Source of the DNA: Isoptericola luteus
Lineage (GTDB): Bacteria; Actinomycetota; Actinomycetes; Actinomycetales; Cellulomonadaceae
DNA: 64,000 nt
Direction: 5' to 3'
NCBI RefSeq assembly: GCF_020297055.1
Contig: NZ_JAIXCQ010000007.1
Span: 1 to 64,000, forward strand
The position numbers and the translations under genes were made by a program. This document shows positions 26,102 through 34,346 of this stretch, piece after piece. The notes beneath the pieces are model-generated. The model was not told the DNA's origin, did no database searches, and saw only the letters and a list, made by a program, of their open reading frames with translations. The number at the start of each line of letters is the position of its first letter. Position 1 is the first letter of the stretch.

Positions 26102-27709
26102 GTGATCGACACCACGGCCGGGCAGGGCAGCCCGCGACGCCGCGCCGGGCTGCCGGCCGGGCTGCTGGCCGGGGTGGTCGCGCTGCTCGTCGCGGCGTCG
26201 GTCCTGGTCGCCCCGCCGGCCGACGCGGGCACGTGGGCGCTGACGGCCTCGGGGGGCGGCACGGTGACGGTGGGCGGCTCCACGACGCTCACGGTCGAGT
26301 ACGCGAAGCGGGGCCGGCCCGCCATCGCGGCGGGGCTGGTGCTGGAGCGCCGGCAGGGCTCGTCGTGGCTGCGCGTGCGCACGGTGCGCACCGGCGTGAC
26401 CGGGCGCGCCTCGACGACGGTGCGGCCGTCGTCGTCCACGACGTACCGGTTCGCGGTCGGCCGGGCCGTGAGCGCCGAGCTGCCCGTGCTCGTGGTCCCG
26501 GCCGGGTTCGAGGTCTCCGGCTCCGGCTCGGGGCACGGTGTGGGGATGTCCCAGTGGGGCGCCTACCAGCAGGCGCGCCTGGGCCGCACGGCAGAGCAGA
26601 TCCTCGGCTACTACTACCAGGGGGCGACGGCCGCGACGGCGAACGACCCCCGGACGACGATCGACGTCCAGGTGCTCGGGCCGCCGACGGACAACCGCAC
26701 CACGACGGTGCTGGCGATCGACTCGGGTGCCTGGCGGCTCCGGGACGCCACGGGGTCTGTGGTGGCCACCGGCGGCCCGCACCAGGAGGTCACCGTCTCG
26801 GCCGCGTCGGGCGGTGTGACCGCCCTGGTGACCCAGGACGGACGCACACGCGTCGGGGTCGGGGCGGTCTCCCGGCTGGTCTTCGAGTGGACGGGGACCC
26901 GGTACTACGCGCCGGACAGGGAGCCCGCGGTGGCGACGGTCGACGGCGCCCAGGGCACCTACCGGCACGGGCGCCTGGTGGTGACGAGCCGGTCCGCGCG
27001 GCCGAACGTCGTCAACCAGGTGGTCCTCAACACCGAGTACCTGTACGGCCTCGACGAGATGCCGTCCGCGTGGGGCACGCAGAGCGGCGGCGGGTCGGCG
27101 GCGCTCGAGGCGCAGGCCGTCGTGGCGCGCAGCTACGCGATCGTGGAGAAGCTCCGGGGTCTCGAGGAGGACTGCGCCTGCCACGTGTACGACGACACAC
27201 GGTCCCAGCACTACACGGGGTGGACGAAGCAGGGTGGCGAGCTCGGGAGCATCTGGGCGGCGGCGGTGGACGCGACGGTGCACGACGACGCCGGCACCGT
27301 GACCGTGCTGCGCGGGGCCGACGGCACGATCGCGGAGACGCCGTACTTCGCGTCGTCGGGCACCGCGGGCGCTGCCGGGGGCACGGCATCCAACGACGAG
27401 GCGTTCGGCACCGGATCCCTGCCGCACCTGCGGCACGTCGCGGACCCGTACTCGCTGGCCGCGCCCGGCAACCCGGCCGCCGGCTGGAGCGAGCCGCTCT
27501 CGCAGGAGCAGGCGCAGGCGGTCTTCGGCCTCGACTCGGTGGCCTCGATCACCGTGACGTCGCGCTGGCCGAGCGGCCAGGTGCGCACGCTCACGGCGAC
27601 CTCGGCGACCGGTGTGACCGTGGTCCGCTCGCGGACGGCGGACGCCTGGCGGACCTCCCTCGGCGTGCCCGCGTCCTGGGTGGAGGGGTTCACCCCGAGC
27701 GGGGGCTGA
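26102..27709 (+). CDS. Exported SpoIID/LytB-domain protein
   Basis: 535 aa. The N-terminal signal sequence (LLAGVVALLVAASVLVAPPADA) directs export. An immunoglobulin-like beta domain follows (residues about 50-130). Then comes GSGHGVGMSQWGAYQQARLG, the SpoIID/LytB signature, followed by a domain with NTEYLYGLDEMPSAWG and EAQAVVARSYAI. SpoIID is a lytic transglycosylase for sporulation, but this organism shows no sign of sporulation, so cell-wall remodelling is the likely role. In SpoIID itself the GHGVGMSQ motif is late; here it precedes the rest. The GTG start follows a -10-like CAGGGT by 6 nt. Confidence 0.88.
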   Translation: MIDTTAGQGSPRRRAGLPAGLLAGVVALLVAASVLVAPPADAGTWALTASGGGTVTVGGSTTLTVEYAKRGRPAIAAGLVLERRQGSSWLRVRTVRTGVTGRASTTVRPSSSTTYRFAVGRAVSAELPVLVVPAGFEVSGSGSGHGVGMSQWGAYQQARLGRTAEQILGYYYQGATAATANDPRTTIDVQVLGPPTDNRTTTVLAIDSGAWRLRDATGSVVATGGPHQEVTVSAASGGVTALVTQDGRTRVGVGAVSRLVFEWTGTRYYAPDREPAVATVDGAQGTYRHGRLVVTSRSARPNVVNQVVLNTEYLYGLDEMPSAWGTQSGGGSAALEAQAVVARSYAIVEKLRGLEEDCACHVYDDTRSQHYTGWTKQGGELGSIWAAAVDATVHDDAGTVTVLRGADGTIAETPYFASSGTAGAAGGTASNDEAFGTGSLPHLRHVADPYSLAAPGNPAAGWSEPLSQEQAQAVFGLDSVASITVTSRWPSGQVRTLTATSATGVTVVRSRTADAWRTSLGVPASWVEGFTPSGG

Positions 27710-27757
27710 GGCCGGCGGCTCAATGCGCGCCAGGGCGCGCGCGGCGCGGACGCACGG

Positions 27758-27787
27758 GAGCCCCGCACCGTGTCCGGTGCGGGGCTC
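27758..27787. terminator. Terminator after the SpoIID-like gene
   Basis: GAGCCCCGCACCG and CGGTGCGGGGCTC form a perfect 13-bp stem with a 4-nt loop, between two convergent genes. Confidence 0.85.
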
Positions 27788-27841
27788 TCGTTGCTGCTCT
27801 CGTGGCTGCTCTCGTGACTGACGGGCAGCGGGCCGCCGTCG

Positions 27842-28066
27842 TCAGTCGGACTCGGGGCGCGCCGAGCCGTGCTCGGCGAACAGGCGGTCGGTCTCGTCCT
27901 GGACGTGGGTGGCCACGCCGGTGTAGGCGTCGGCGTGCGCACGTGCGTGGTGCCCGCAGAAGAGGAGCTCCCCGACGGGCAGGACCACGCGCACGTACGC
28001 CTGGGCGCCGCAGCGGTCGCAGCGGTCGGCGGCGGTCAGTGTCTGTTCGGTCGTCGTAGCGCTCAC
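27842..28066 (-). CDS. Small zinc-ribbon-like protein (DUF7455 type)
   Basis: 74 aa from a GTG; a TTG four codons earlier is an alternative. It carries CDRCGAQAYVRV and, later, CGHHARAH, spaced to bind one metal ion, most likely zinc. The family is common in actinobacteria near the principal sigma factor and parE, and has no known activity. No convincing ribosome binding site is visible. It is divergent from parE, with 116 bp between the starts. Confidence 0.85.
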   Translation of the reverse strand: MSATTTEQTLTAADRCDRCGAQAYVRVVLPVGELLFCGHHARAHADAYTGVATHVQDETDRLFAEHGSARPESD

Positions 28067-28169
28067 AGGACCATCCAACCATCCCGGTGCGCGACACCGT
28101 CCTCTACGGCGGCCCGGTTCGCTGCGGGCATAGCGGCGTGGGCCACACGGAACACCTGTTCGGGTCGTC

Positions 28170-28175
28170 TACCCT
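28170..28175 (+). promoter_or_regulatory. -10 box of the parE promoter
   Basis: TACCCT ends 7 nt before the parE GTG, so transcription should begin at or next to the start codon. Confidence 0.6.
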
Positions 28176-28182
28176 CGTTCCC

Positions 28183-30309
28183 GTGACAGCCACCTCCGAG
28201 TCCGGGTACACCGCACGCCACCTGTCCGTCCTCGAGGGTCTCGAGGCGGTCCGCAAGCGTCCCGGCATGTACATCGGGTCCACCGACTCGCGCGGACTCA
28301 TGCACTGCCTCTGGGAGATCATCGACAACTCCGTCGACGAGGCCCTCGGCGGCCACGCGAGCACCATCCGCGTCGTGCTGCACGCCGACACCTCCGTCAC
28401 TGTCGAGGACGACGGGCGTGGCGTGCCCGTCGACGTCGAGCCGAAGACGGGGCTCTCGGGCGTCGAGGTGGTCTACACCAAGCTGCACGCGGGCGGGAAG
28501 TTCGGCGGCGGCTCGTACACGGCCTCCGGCGGCCTCCACGGCGTCGGGGCCTCCGTCGTCAACGCGCTGTCCGCACGGCTCGACGTCGACGTCGACCGCG
28601 GCGGCAAGACGTACCGGATGACGTTCCACCGGGGCGAGCCCGGCACGTTCGACGACCCTCGCGGCGTCGCGTCCCCCGACTCGCCGTTCACGCCGTTCAC
28701 CGACCACAGCGAGCTCACCGTCGTCGGCAAGGTCAAGCGCGGCGTCACCGGGACGCGGGTGCGCTACTGGGCGGACCGTCAGGTGTTCCCGAAGTCGGCG
28801 GTGTTCAGCTACGACGAGCTCGTGACCCGCGCCCGCCAGACGACGTTCCTCGTGCCGGGCCTGGAGATCACGGTGCGCGACGAGCGCGGCCTGCCCGGCA
28901 CGCCGGGCGAGGCCGGGCCGCACGAGGAGGTCTTCAAGCACACGGGCGGCGCGGTCGACTTCGTCGAGTTCCTCGCCCCCGACAGCCCGGTGACCGCCAC
29001 CTGGCAGCTGCAGGGCACGGGGACGTTCTCCGAGACGGTGCCCGTGCTCGACTCGCGCGGTCACATGTCGCCGCAGGAGGTGAAGCGCGAGTGCGAGGTC
29101 GACATCGCGCTGCGCTGGGGCGGTGGCTACGACACCGAGGTGCGCTCGTTCGTCAACATCATCGCGACGCCCAAGGGCGGGTCGCACCTGTCCGGCTTCG
29201 AGCAGGGGCTGCTCAAGACGGTGCGCAAGCAGATCGAGGTCAACGCCCGCCGGCTCAAGGTGTCCACGAAGGACGCGGCCGAGCGCATCGAGAAGGACGA
29301 CGTCCTCGCGGGCCTCACCGCCGTCGTGACCGTGCGGCTCGCGGAGCCGCAGTTCGAGGGGCAGACGAAGGAGGTGCTGGGCACCGCGCCGGTGCGCGCC
29401 ATCGTCTCCCGCGTCGTGGAGAAGGAGCTGCAGGCGCTGCTCACCTCCGCCAAGCGGGACGAGAAGGCGCAGTCCGCCCTGCTGCTGGAGAAGGTCGTCG
29501 CCGAGATGCGGGCGCGCGTCACGGCCCGCAAGCAGAAGGAGATCTCGCGGCGCAAGAACGCGCTCGAGTCCTCCTCGCTGCCCGCGAAGCTGGCCGACTG
29601 CCGCAGCGACGACGTGACGCGCAGCGAGCTGTTCATCGTCGAGGGCGACAGCGCGCTGGGCACCGCGAAGCTCGCGCGGTCCTCCGACTTCCAGGCGCTC
29701 CTGCCCATCCGGGGCAAGATCCTCAACGTCCAGAAGGCGTCGATCAGCGACATGCTGCGCAACGCCGAGTGCGCGGCGATCATCCAGGTGATCGGGGCGG
29801 GCTCGGGGCGGTCGTTCGAGCTGGAGGCCGCGCGCTACGGCAAGATCGTGCTGATGACGGACGCCGACGTCGACGGCGCACACATCCGCACGCTGCTGCT
29901 CACGCTGTTCTACCGGTACATGCGGCCGATGGTGGAGGCCGGGCGCGTCTTCGCGGCCGTGCCCCCGCTGCACCGCGTGGAGGTCATCGGCAACGGCCGG
30001 CGCAAGAACGAGTACCTGTACACGTACTCCGAGGCAGAGCTGAGGGCGACGCTGAAGAAGCTCGACCGGGCCGGCCGGCGCTACAAGGAGGACATCCAGC
30101 GCTACAAGGGCCTGGGGGAGATGGACGCCGACCAGCTCGCCGAGACCACGATGGACCCGCGCCACCGCACGCTGCGGCGGGTCACGGTCGAGCACCTGGA
30201 GGCCGCCGAGCGCGTCTTCGAGCTGCTCATGGGCAGCGACGTCGCACCGCGCAAGGAGTTCATCGTCGCCGGGGCGCAGACCCTGGACCAGTCGCGCATC
30301 GACGCCTGA
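28183..30309 (+). CDS. parE: DNA topoisomerase IV subunit B (GyrB/ParE family)
   Basis: 708 aa from a GTG set by the leaderless promoter. It is the ATPase subunit that captures DNA for strand passage, partner of ParC at 55.7 kb. GHKL ATP-site motifs EIIDNSVDEALGG and DDGRGVPV, the lid GGLHGVGASVVNALS, the TOPRIM acid in VEGDSALGTAKLARS and DADVDGAHIRTLL are intact, as is YKGLGEMDADQL. I call it ParE rather than GyrB because it pairs with the ParC-like gene in this window and lies next to sigA, as in streptomycetes. The principal gyrase genes are normally near the origin. Confidence 0.92.
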   Translation: MTATSESGYTARHLSVLEGLEAVRKRPGMYIGSTDSRGLMHCLWEIIDNSVDEALGGHASTIRVVLHADTSVTVEDDGRGVPVDVEPKTGLSGVEVVYTKLHAGGKFGGGSYTASGGLHGVGASVVNALSARLDVDVDRGGKTYRMTFHRGEPGTFDDPRGVASPDSPFTPFTDHSELTVVGKVKRGVTGTRVRYWADRQVFPKSAVFSYDELVTRARQTTFLVPGLEITVRDERGLPGTPGEAGPHEEVFKHTGGAVDFVEFLAPDSPVTATWQLQGTGTFSETVPVLDSRGHMSPQEVKRECEVDIALRWGGGYDTEVRSFVNIIATPKGGSHLSGFEQGLLKTVRKQIEVNARRLKVSTKDAAERIEKDDVLAGLTAVVTVRLAEPQFEGQTKEVLGTAPVRAIVSRVVEKELQALLTSAKRDEKAQSALLLEKVVAEMRARVTARKQKEISRRKNALESSSLPAKLADCRSDDVTRSELFIVEGDSALGTAKLARSSDFQALLPIRGKILNVQKASISDMLRNAECAAIIQVIGAGSGRSFELEAARYGKIVLMTDADVDGAHIRTLLLTLFYRYMRPMVEAGRVFAAVPPLHRVEVIGNGRRKNEYLYTYSEAELRATLKKLDRAGRRYKEDIQRYKGLGEMDADQLAETTMDPRHRTLRRVTVEHLEAAERVFELLMGSDVAPRKEFIVAGAQTLDQSRIDA

Positions 30310-30405
30310 CCTGCGCGTCCGCGCGCCGTGGCCGGCGTGCCGACCGCGGTCCGGATCGTGGCCGCGCCCGGTCCGTGGCGGCGGAGCCGGGGTAGCCTCG
30401 GGAGC

Positions 30406-30819
30406 GTGAAGACACGACACACGCACGTCCTGCGCCGGGCGCTCGCGGCGGTTCCGGCGACGCTGCTCGCGGTGGGTCTCGTCGCGGGCTGCGGCGGCGC
30501 GGGCGAGGGCGGAGCGTCGCCGAGCGCACCGACGTCCGTGGACCCGTCGCAGCACGTCGCCGAGAACCTCACGGAGTTCTCCTACGAGGGCGAGGACGGC
30601 AGGACGGCGCTCGAGCTCCTGCTCGAGCACGACCCCGACGCCGCCGTGCAGGGCGAGGGCGAGAACGCGTTCGTCACCGGGATCGGTGGCCACGAGGCCG
30701 ACGCCGACTCGGAGTTCTGGGCGCTCTCCGTGGACGGCGAGCAGGCGCAGGTCGGCGCCGGGTCGCTCGAGACGAAGGACGGCCAGGAGATCACGTGGAC
30801 GCTGGAGGCGTTCGAGTGA
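30406..30819 (+). CDS. DUF4430-domain lipoprotein
   Basis: 137 aa. Signal peptide with lipobox VAGC (lipidated C29), a short Ser/Pro linker, then a DUF4430 domain whose core EFWALSVDGEQAQVGAGSLE is typical. DUF4430 resembles the C-terminal domain of transcobalamin, so ligand binding at the cell surface is possible. A -10 box TAGCCT (30393-30398) lies 7 nt before the GTG start. Its stop overlaps the start of the next gene (GTGA), tying it to the membrane protein. Confidence 0.88.
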   Translation: MKTRHTHVLRRALAAVPATLLAVGLVAGCGGAGEGGASPSAPTSVDPSQHVAENLTEFSYEGEDGRTALELLLEHDPDAAVQGEGENAFVTGIGGHEADADSEFWALSVDGEQAQVGAGSLETKDGQEITWTLEAFE

Positions 30820-31427
30820 CCGGGACGTCCGACCGCCTGCTGGCGCCGATGACGGCGCACGACCTGGCGGCCCGCTGGTGGCGGCCCGCCCTCGCCGTCG
30901 TGCTCGTCGCGGCCGCCGTCGTGTGGCGGCTGGTGAAGAACGACCTCGGCGCACCGCCGAACCTCGAGCTCTCCACGGCGGCCGCCTTTGCGGCCGCCGG
31001 CCTGCTGCGGCACCGGCTCGCGATGTTCGCGCCCCTGGTCGTCGTGGCGCTGAGCGACGTGCTGCTCGGCAACTCGTCGGTGCTGGTGTTCACCTGGACG
31101 GCGTGGGCCGCGATCGGCGTCGGCGCGTGGTGGGCGGGCCGCGTGCGCGGCGGCGCCCGGGTCGTGGCCGCCCTCGGCTTCGGCGTGGGCAGCTCGCTGG
31201 TCTTCTTCCTGTGGACCAACGCGGGCGTCTGGTGGATCGGCCGCGGCACGTTCTACCCCGCGGGCTTCGACGGGCTGCTGGCGAGCTACGTCGCCGGCCT
31301 CCCGTTCCTGCGGCCCATGCTGCTCGGCAACCTCCTCCTGGTCCCGGTGGCAGCGGGCCTGGTCGCGCTGGTCGAGCGTCTCGAGCGCGTCGCCGTCCCC
31401 GTCGGCGCGGCGCAGCCCGCCCGGTAG
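30816..31427 (+). CDS. Putative integral membrane transport protein (DUF6580-like)
   Basis: 203 aa, about five or six hydrophobic helices (PALAVVLVAAAVVWRLV, FAPLVVVALSDVLLGN, ALGFGVGSSLVFFLWTNAGV, LLGNLLLVPVAAGLVALV). The pattern, including a conserved SD in the second helix and FFLWTNAGVWW, resembles DUF6580, which looks like substrate-binding (S) subunits of energy-coupling transporters. The family assignment is from memory. It is translationally coupled to the DUF4430 lipoprotein, which suggests a lipoprotein-plus-channel uptake pair. No ATPase gene is adjacent. Confidence 0.8.
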   Translation: MTGTSDRLLAPMTAHDLAARWWRPALAVVLVAAAVVWRLVKNDLGAPPNLELSTAAAFAAAGLLRHRLAMFAPLVVVALSDVLLGNSSVLVFTWTAWAAIGVGAWWAGRVRGGARVVAALGFGVGSSLVFFLWTNAGVWWIGRGTFYPAGFDGLLASYVAGLPFLRPMLLGNLLLVPVAAGLVALVERLERVAVPVGAAQPAR

Positions 31428-31462
31428 TCTCGGCGGACCCGTCACGACAGAAGGCGACACCG

Positions 31463-31834
31463 ATGCCCGCAGACCGTATCCGCCGGATGGCCTTTGCCAC
31501 GCTCTACCCGTTGTACGTGCAGAAGGTGGAGAGGAAGGGCCGCAGCAGGGACGACGTCGACCGGGTCGTCTCCTGGCTCACCGGGTACGACCGGGCCGGG
31601 CTCGAGAGGACGATCGCCGACGAGGTCGACCTGGAGACGTTCTTCGCCCAGGCTCCTGCCATGAACCCGAGCTCCTCCCTGATCACGGGGGTGATCTGCG
31701 GGATCCGCGTCGAGGACATCGACGACCCGCTGATGCAGCAGATCCGCTGGATGGACAAGCTCGTCGACGAGGTCGCGCGGGGCAAGAAGATGTCGTCGAT
31801 CCTGCGGGGCGGCGAGGCGGCGCCGTCCCGGTGA
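31463..31834 (+). CDS. DUF2200-family protein
   Basis: 123 aa. The sequence RIRRMAFATLYPLYVQKVER at the start and ITGVICGIRVEDIDDPLMQQ later match DUF2200, a small conserved cytoplasmic family with no known activity. The start is an ATG after GAAGG. It lies 35 bp behind the DUF6580-like gene on the same strand but has no obvious functional tie. It is convergent with the UDG-like gene, 9 bp away. Confidence 0.88.
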   Translation: MPADRIRRMAFATLYPLYVQKVERKGRSRDDVDRVVSWLTGYDRAGLERTIADEVDLETFFAQAPAMNPSSSLITGVICGIRVEDIDDPLMQQIRWMDKLVDEVARGKKMSSILRGGEAAPSR

Positions 31835-31843
31835 GCGTGCCCC

Positions 31844-32632
31844 TCAGGGCGACGGCACCTCGACGGTGAGGTTGGCGCGCTCCGCACCCGGCGGGTCGCC
31901 CGGACCCGCCCAGAAGTCGGTGCTGCGCATCCACGGCGGGATGCCCGCGGGCAGGTCGCGGCTCGGGATCCCGGGCAGCTCGCCCGGGGTGAGGTCGCCG
32001 CCGTAGGGGACCAGCGGCCGCACGACGTCGGGGGCGGTGACCCGGGCGTGCAGCCGGGACAGCGCCACGTTCCAGTTGTCGAGCAGGTCCCGGCGCGAGA
32101 TCGGTCCGCCCGGCTTGTCGGCCGTCGGGTGCAGGGCGCGCTGGTGGAACACCGAGACCCCGGCGCCCTCGGGCGAGCCCAGGAACGTCTGCCACGCCTG
32201 GGACGCCGGGTTGCCGAACGTCACCACCGCCTCGACGCGCCCCGGCGCGAGCGCCGCCGCGAACCACCGGTGGCGGTACTCGAGGACTCCAGGGTCGTTC
32301 AGGTGCCCGAGCGCCATCGACTGGTTGTAGATGCCGTAGAGGAACGCGTTGACCATGAGGTAGCTCGACGTGAACCCGAGCTTCTCGACGAAGCCCTGCA
32401 CCCGGCGCCCGGCCTGCCCCGACAGGATGCGCCGGGTGAAGGCCTCCGTCTGCGCCGGGTCCTGCCCGACGACGAGCAGCCGGGCGGTGCCGTTGGCGCG
32501 CCCCCGGTAGAACACCGGGCCCCACAGGGAACGGAAGCCGTCGGCGCCGCGGTACACCGTGTCGTCGGGGTACCGGCGGCACAGGGTCCGGAACCGGCGG
32601 GTGGGGCCCGTGTCGAACGCGTCGGTGATCAT
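31844..32632 (-). CDS. Uracil-DNA glycosylase-superfamily protein
   Basis: 262 aa. The first UDG motif is RLLVVGQDPAQTEAF (Q57, D58, P59) and a later motif HQRALHPTADKPGG supplies the histidine region. In between is YLMVNAFLYG, as in family 4/5-like enzymes. It lacks the four cysteines of the iron-sulfur UDGs, so it is not family 4 or 5 in the strict sense. It may remove uracil from DNA or have another base or substrate. A strong GAGGAGG site precedes the ATG. It is divergent from the amidohydrolase/S41 pair. Confidence 0.82.
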   Translation of the reverse strand: MITDAFDTGPTRRFRTLCRRYPDDTVYRGADGFRSLWGPVFYRGRANGTARLLVVGQDPAQTEAFTRRILSGQAGRRVQGFVEKLGFTSSYLMVNAFLYGIYNQSMALGHLNDPGVLEYRHRWFAAALAPGRVEAVVTFGNPASQAWQTFLGSPEGAGVSVFHQRALHPTADKPGGPISRRDLLDNWNVALSRLHARVTAPDVVRPLVPYGGDLTPGELPGIPSRDLPAGIPPWMRSTDFWAGPGDPPGAERANLTVEVPSP

Positions 32633-32813
32633 GGTGCCTCCTCGTCGGTCGTCCCCATCGACAAGGGAACGAGCGGGTGCGCGACCCGGACGCCGGGCAC
32701 CGGGTGAAGTCGGTGCGGACGGCCGGTGCGGCGGCGTCGCACGTGCTGACAATGTGGGGGAGGTCCCGGTCGGGGCACCCGCCCGGTCCGGGTCGACCAC
32801 GGAGGGCACGGCC

Positions 32814-34346
32814 ATGTCGAAGCTGGTCATCACCGGGAAGGTCGCGCCGATGGCGCAGGGCGCGGCCGAGCCCCCCGTGCCCGGCCGGGTCTGGATCGAC
32901 GGCGGCACGGTCGTCGACGTCACCACCGGACGCCGGCGGGTGGCGGGCTTCTCCGGCGCGGCCGAGGTCGACGTGGGCGACGCCTTCGTGCTGCCGGGGT
33001 TCATCGACATGCACAACCACCTCGCCTACAACGCGCTGCCCCTGTGGACCGAGCCGGGCCGCACCGAGCCGTGGTTGCACAACAAGCACTGGCCGGACGC
33101 GGACACCTACACCGAGTCGATCACCGAGCCCGCCTGGGTGTACGCCAAGGCCTGCCCCGAGGCGCTGCTCGCCTACGTGCAGGTGCGCGCCATGGCCGGG
33201 GGAGCGAGCGCCGCGCAGGGCTGGCCCACCGCCAACCGGGGGTACCGCACCGTGATGCGCAACGTGGACGCCGAGGACGTCGGCACCGGCCGGGACGACC
33301 TCGTCTACACCTCGGTGGTCACCAAGTCCGGGGAGGCGCTCACCACCGCCGTGCGGCGGATGGCCGCGGGCTCCGGGTTCATCTACCACTGTGCCGAGGG
33401 CCGCCGCGGATCCCGCGTGCTGCGGGACTACACCGACCTCGACCGTGCCGACGGGCTGCTGCGCACCCTCCTGGCCGTCCACGCGTGCGCCGTCGACGCC
33501 GAGCAGTGGGCCCGCTGGGACCCGCAGGAGGCGGGCGGCGTCGTCTGGTCCCCGCTGTCCAACCTCCTGCTGTACGCCGAGACCACGCTCGTCGACGACG
33601 CCCGTGCCCGCGGGATCACCGTCTGTCTCGGCAGCGACTGGGGCCCGTCGGGGTCGAAGAACCTCCTCGGCGAGATGAAGGTCGCCCGCATCGCCGCCGA
33701 CCACCTCGGCTACGACCTCAGCGACGCCCAGATCGTCGAGATGGTCACCAGCAACCCCGGCACCCTCCTCGAACGGTGCTGGCAGCGGCCCGTCGGGCGC
33801 CTCGTGCCCGGGGCGCTCGCCGACGTGACCGTCGTCCGCGGTCGCGGCCGTGGGGACGCCTGGAAGCGGATCGTCGCCGCCCGGGAGCGGGACGTCGCGC
33901 TCGTCGTCGTCGACGGCGCACCCCGCTACGGGGACACCAGCCTCATGAACCAGGCCGCCGCGCCGCCGAGCTTCGCCGCCACCGTCGGCGGCCGACGACG
34001 GCGCGTCGCCCTGCCGGACCCGGCCGACCCGGAGCGGGCGTGGACGTGGAAGGACGTGCTCGGCACGCTGCGCGCCGTCCAGCAGGACCCACAGCAGGCG
34101 ATCTCCAACGCCCAGGCCCGAGCCTCCGCCGGCCCCCGCTTCGCGCCCGACGCCGAGCTCGAGCTCTTCCTCGACATGCCCGACACCCGGCAGACCGGGC
34201 GGGCGGGCCCGCCCAAGAACCCCGACCAGGTCACGATCCCCCCGGTGCCCAGCCTGGAGCACGACGCGGCGTACTTCGACCTGCTCGAGGCGGCGCCGAT
34301 CCCCGGTGGTGTCCTCGCGCCGCTGCGCGCGCGGTTCGGCTCATGA
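32814..34346 (+). CDS. Amidohydrolase-superfamily metal-dependent hydrolase
   Basis: 510 aa TIM-barrel hydrolase. The N-terminal beta domain is followed by GFIDMHNHL (H67, H69, metal ligands), a possible bridging lysine in VVTKSGEA, histidines in YHCAEG and VHACAV, and the metal aspartate in GSDWGPSG. The residue set fits cyclic-amide or amine hydrolases, but the long C-terminal region (from about 380) is not standard. The substrate is unknown. The ATG follows GGAGGG, and a GACAAT hexamer at 32747-32752 is a possible -10. Its stop overlaps the next start (ATGA), so it is coupled to the S41 protein. Confidence 0.85.
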   Translation: MSKLVITGKVAPMAQGAAEPPVPGRVWIDGGTVVDVTTGRRRVAGFSGAAEVDVGDAFVLPGFIDMHNHLAYNALPLWTEPGRTEPWLHNKHWPDADTYTESITEPAWVYAKACPEALLAYVQVRAMAGGASAAQGWPTANRGYRTVMRNVDAEDVGTGRDDLVYTSVVTKSGEALTTAVRRMAAGSGFIYHCAEGRRGSRVLRDYTDLDRADGLLRTLLAVHACAVDAEQWARWDPQEAGGVVWSPLSNLLLYAETTLVDDARARGITVCLGSDWGPSGSKNLLGEMKVARIAADHLGYDLSDAQIVEMVTSNPGTLLERCWQRPVGRLVPGALADVTVVRGRGRGDAWKRIVAARERDVALVVVDGAPRYGDTSLMNQAAAPPSFAATVGGRRRRVALPDPADPERAWTWKDVLGTLRAVQQDPQQAISNAQARASAGPRFAPDAELELFLDMPDTRQTGRAGPPKNPDQVTIPPVPSLEHDAAYFDLLEAAPIPGGVLAPLRARFGS

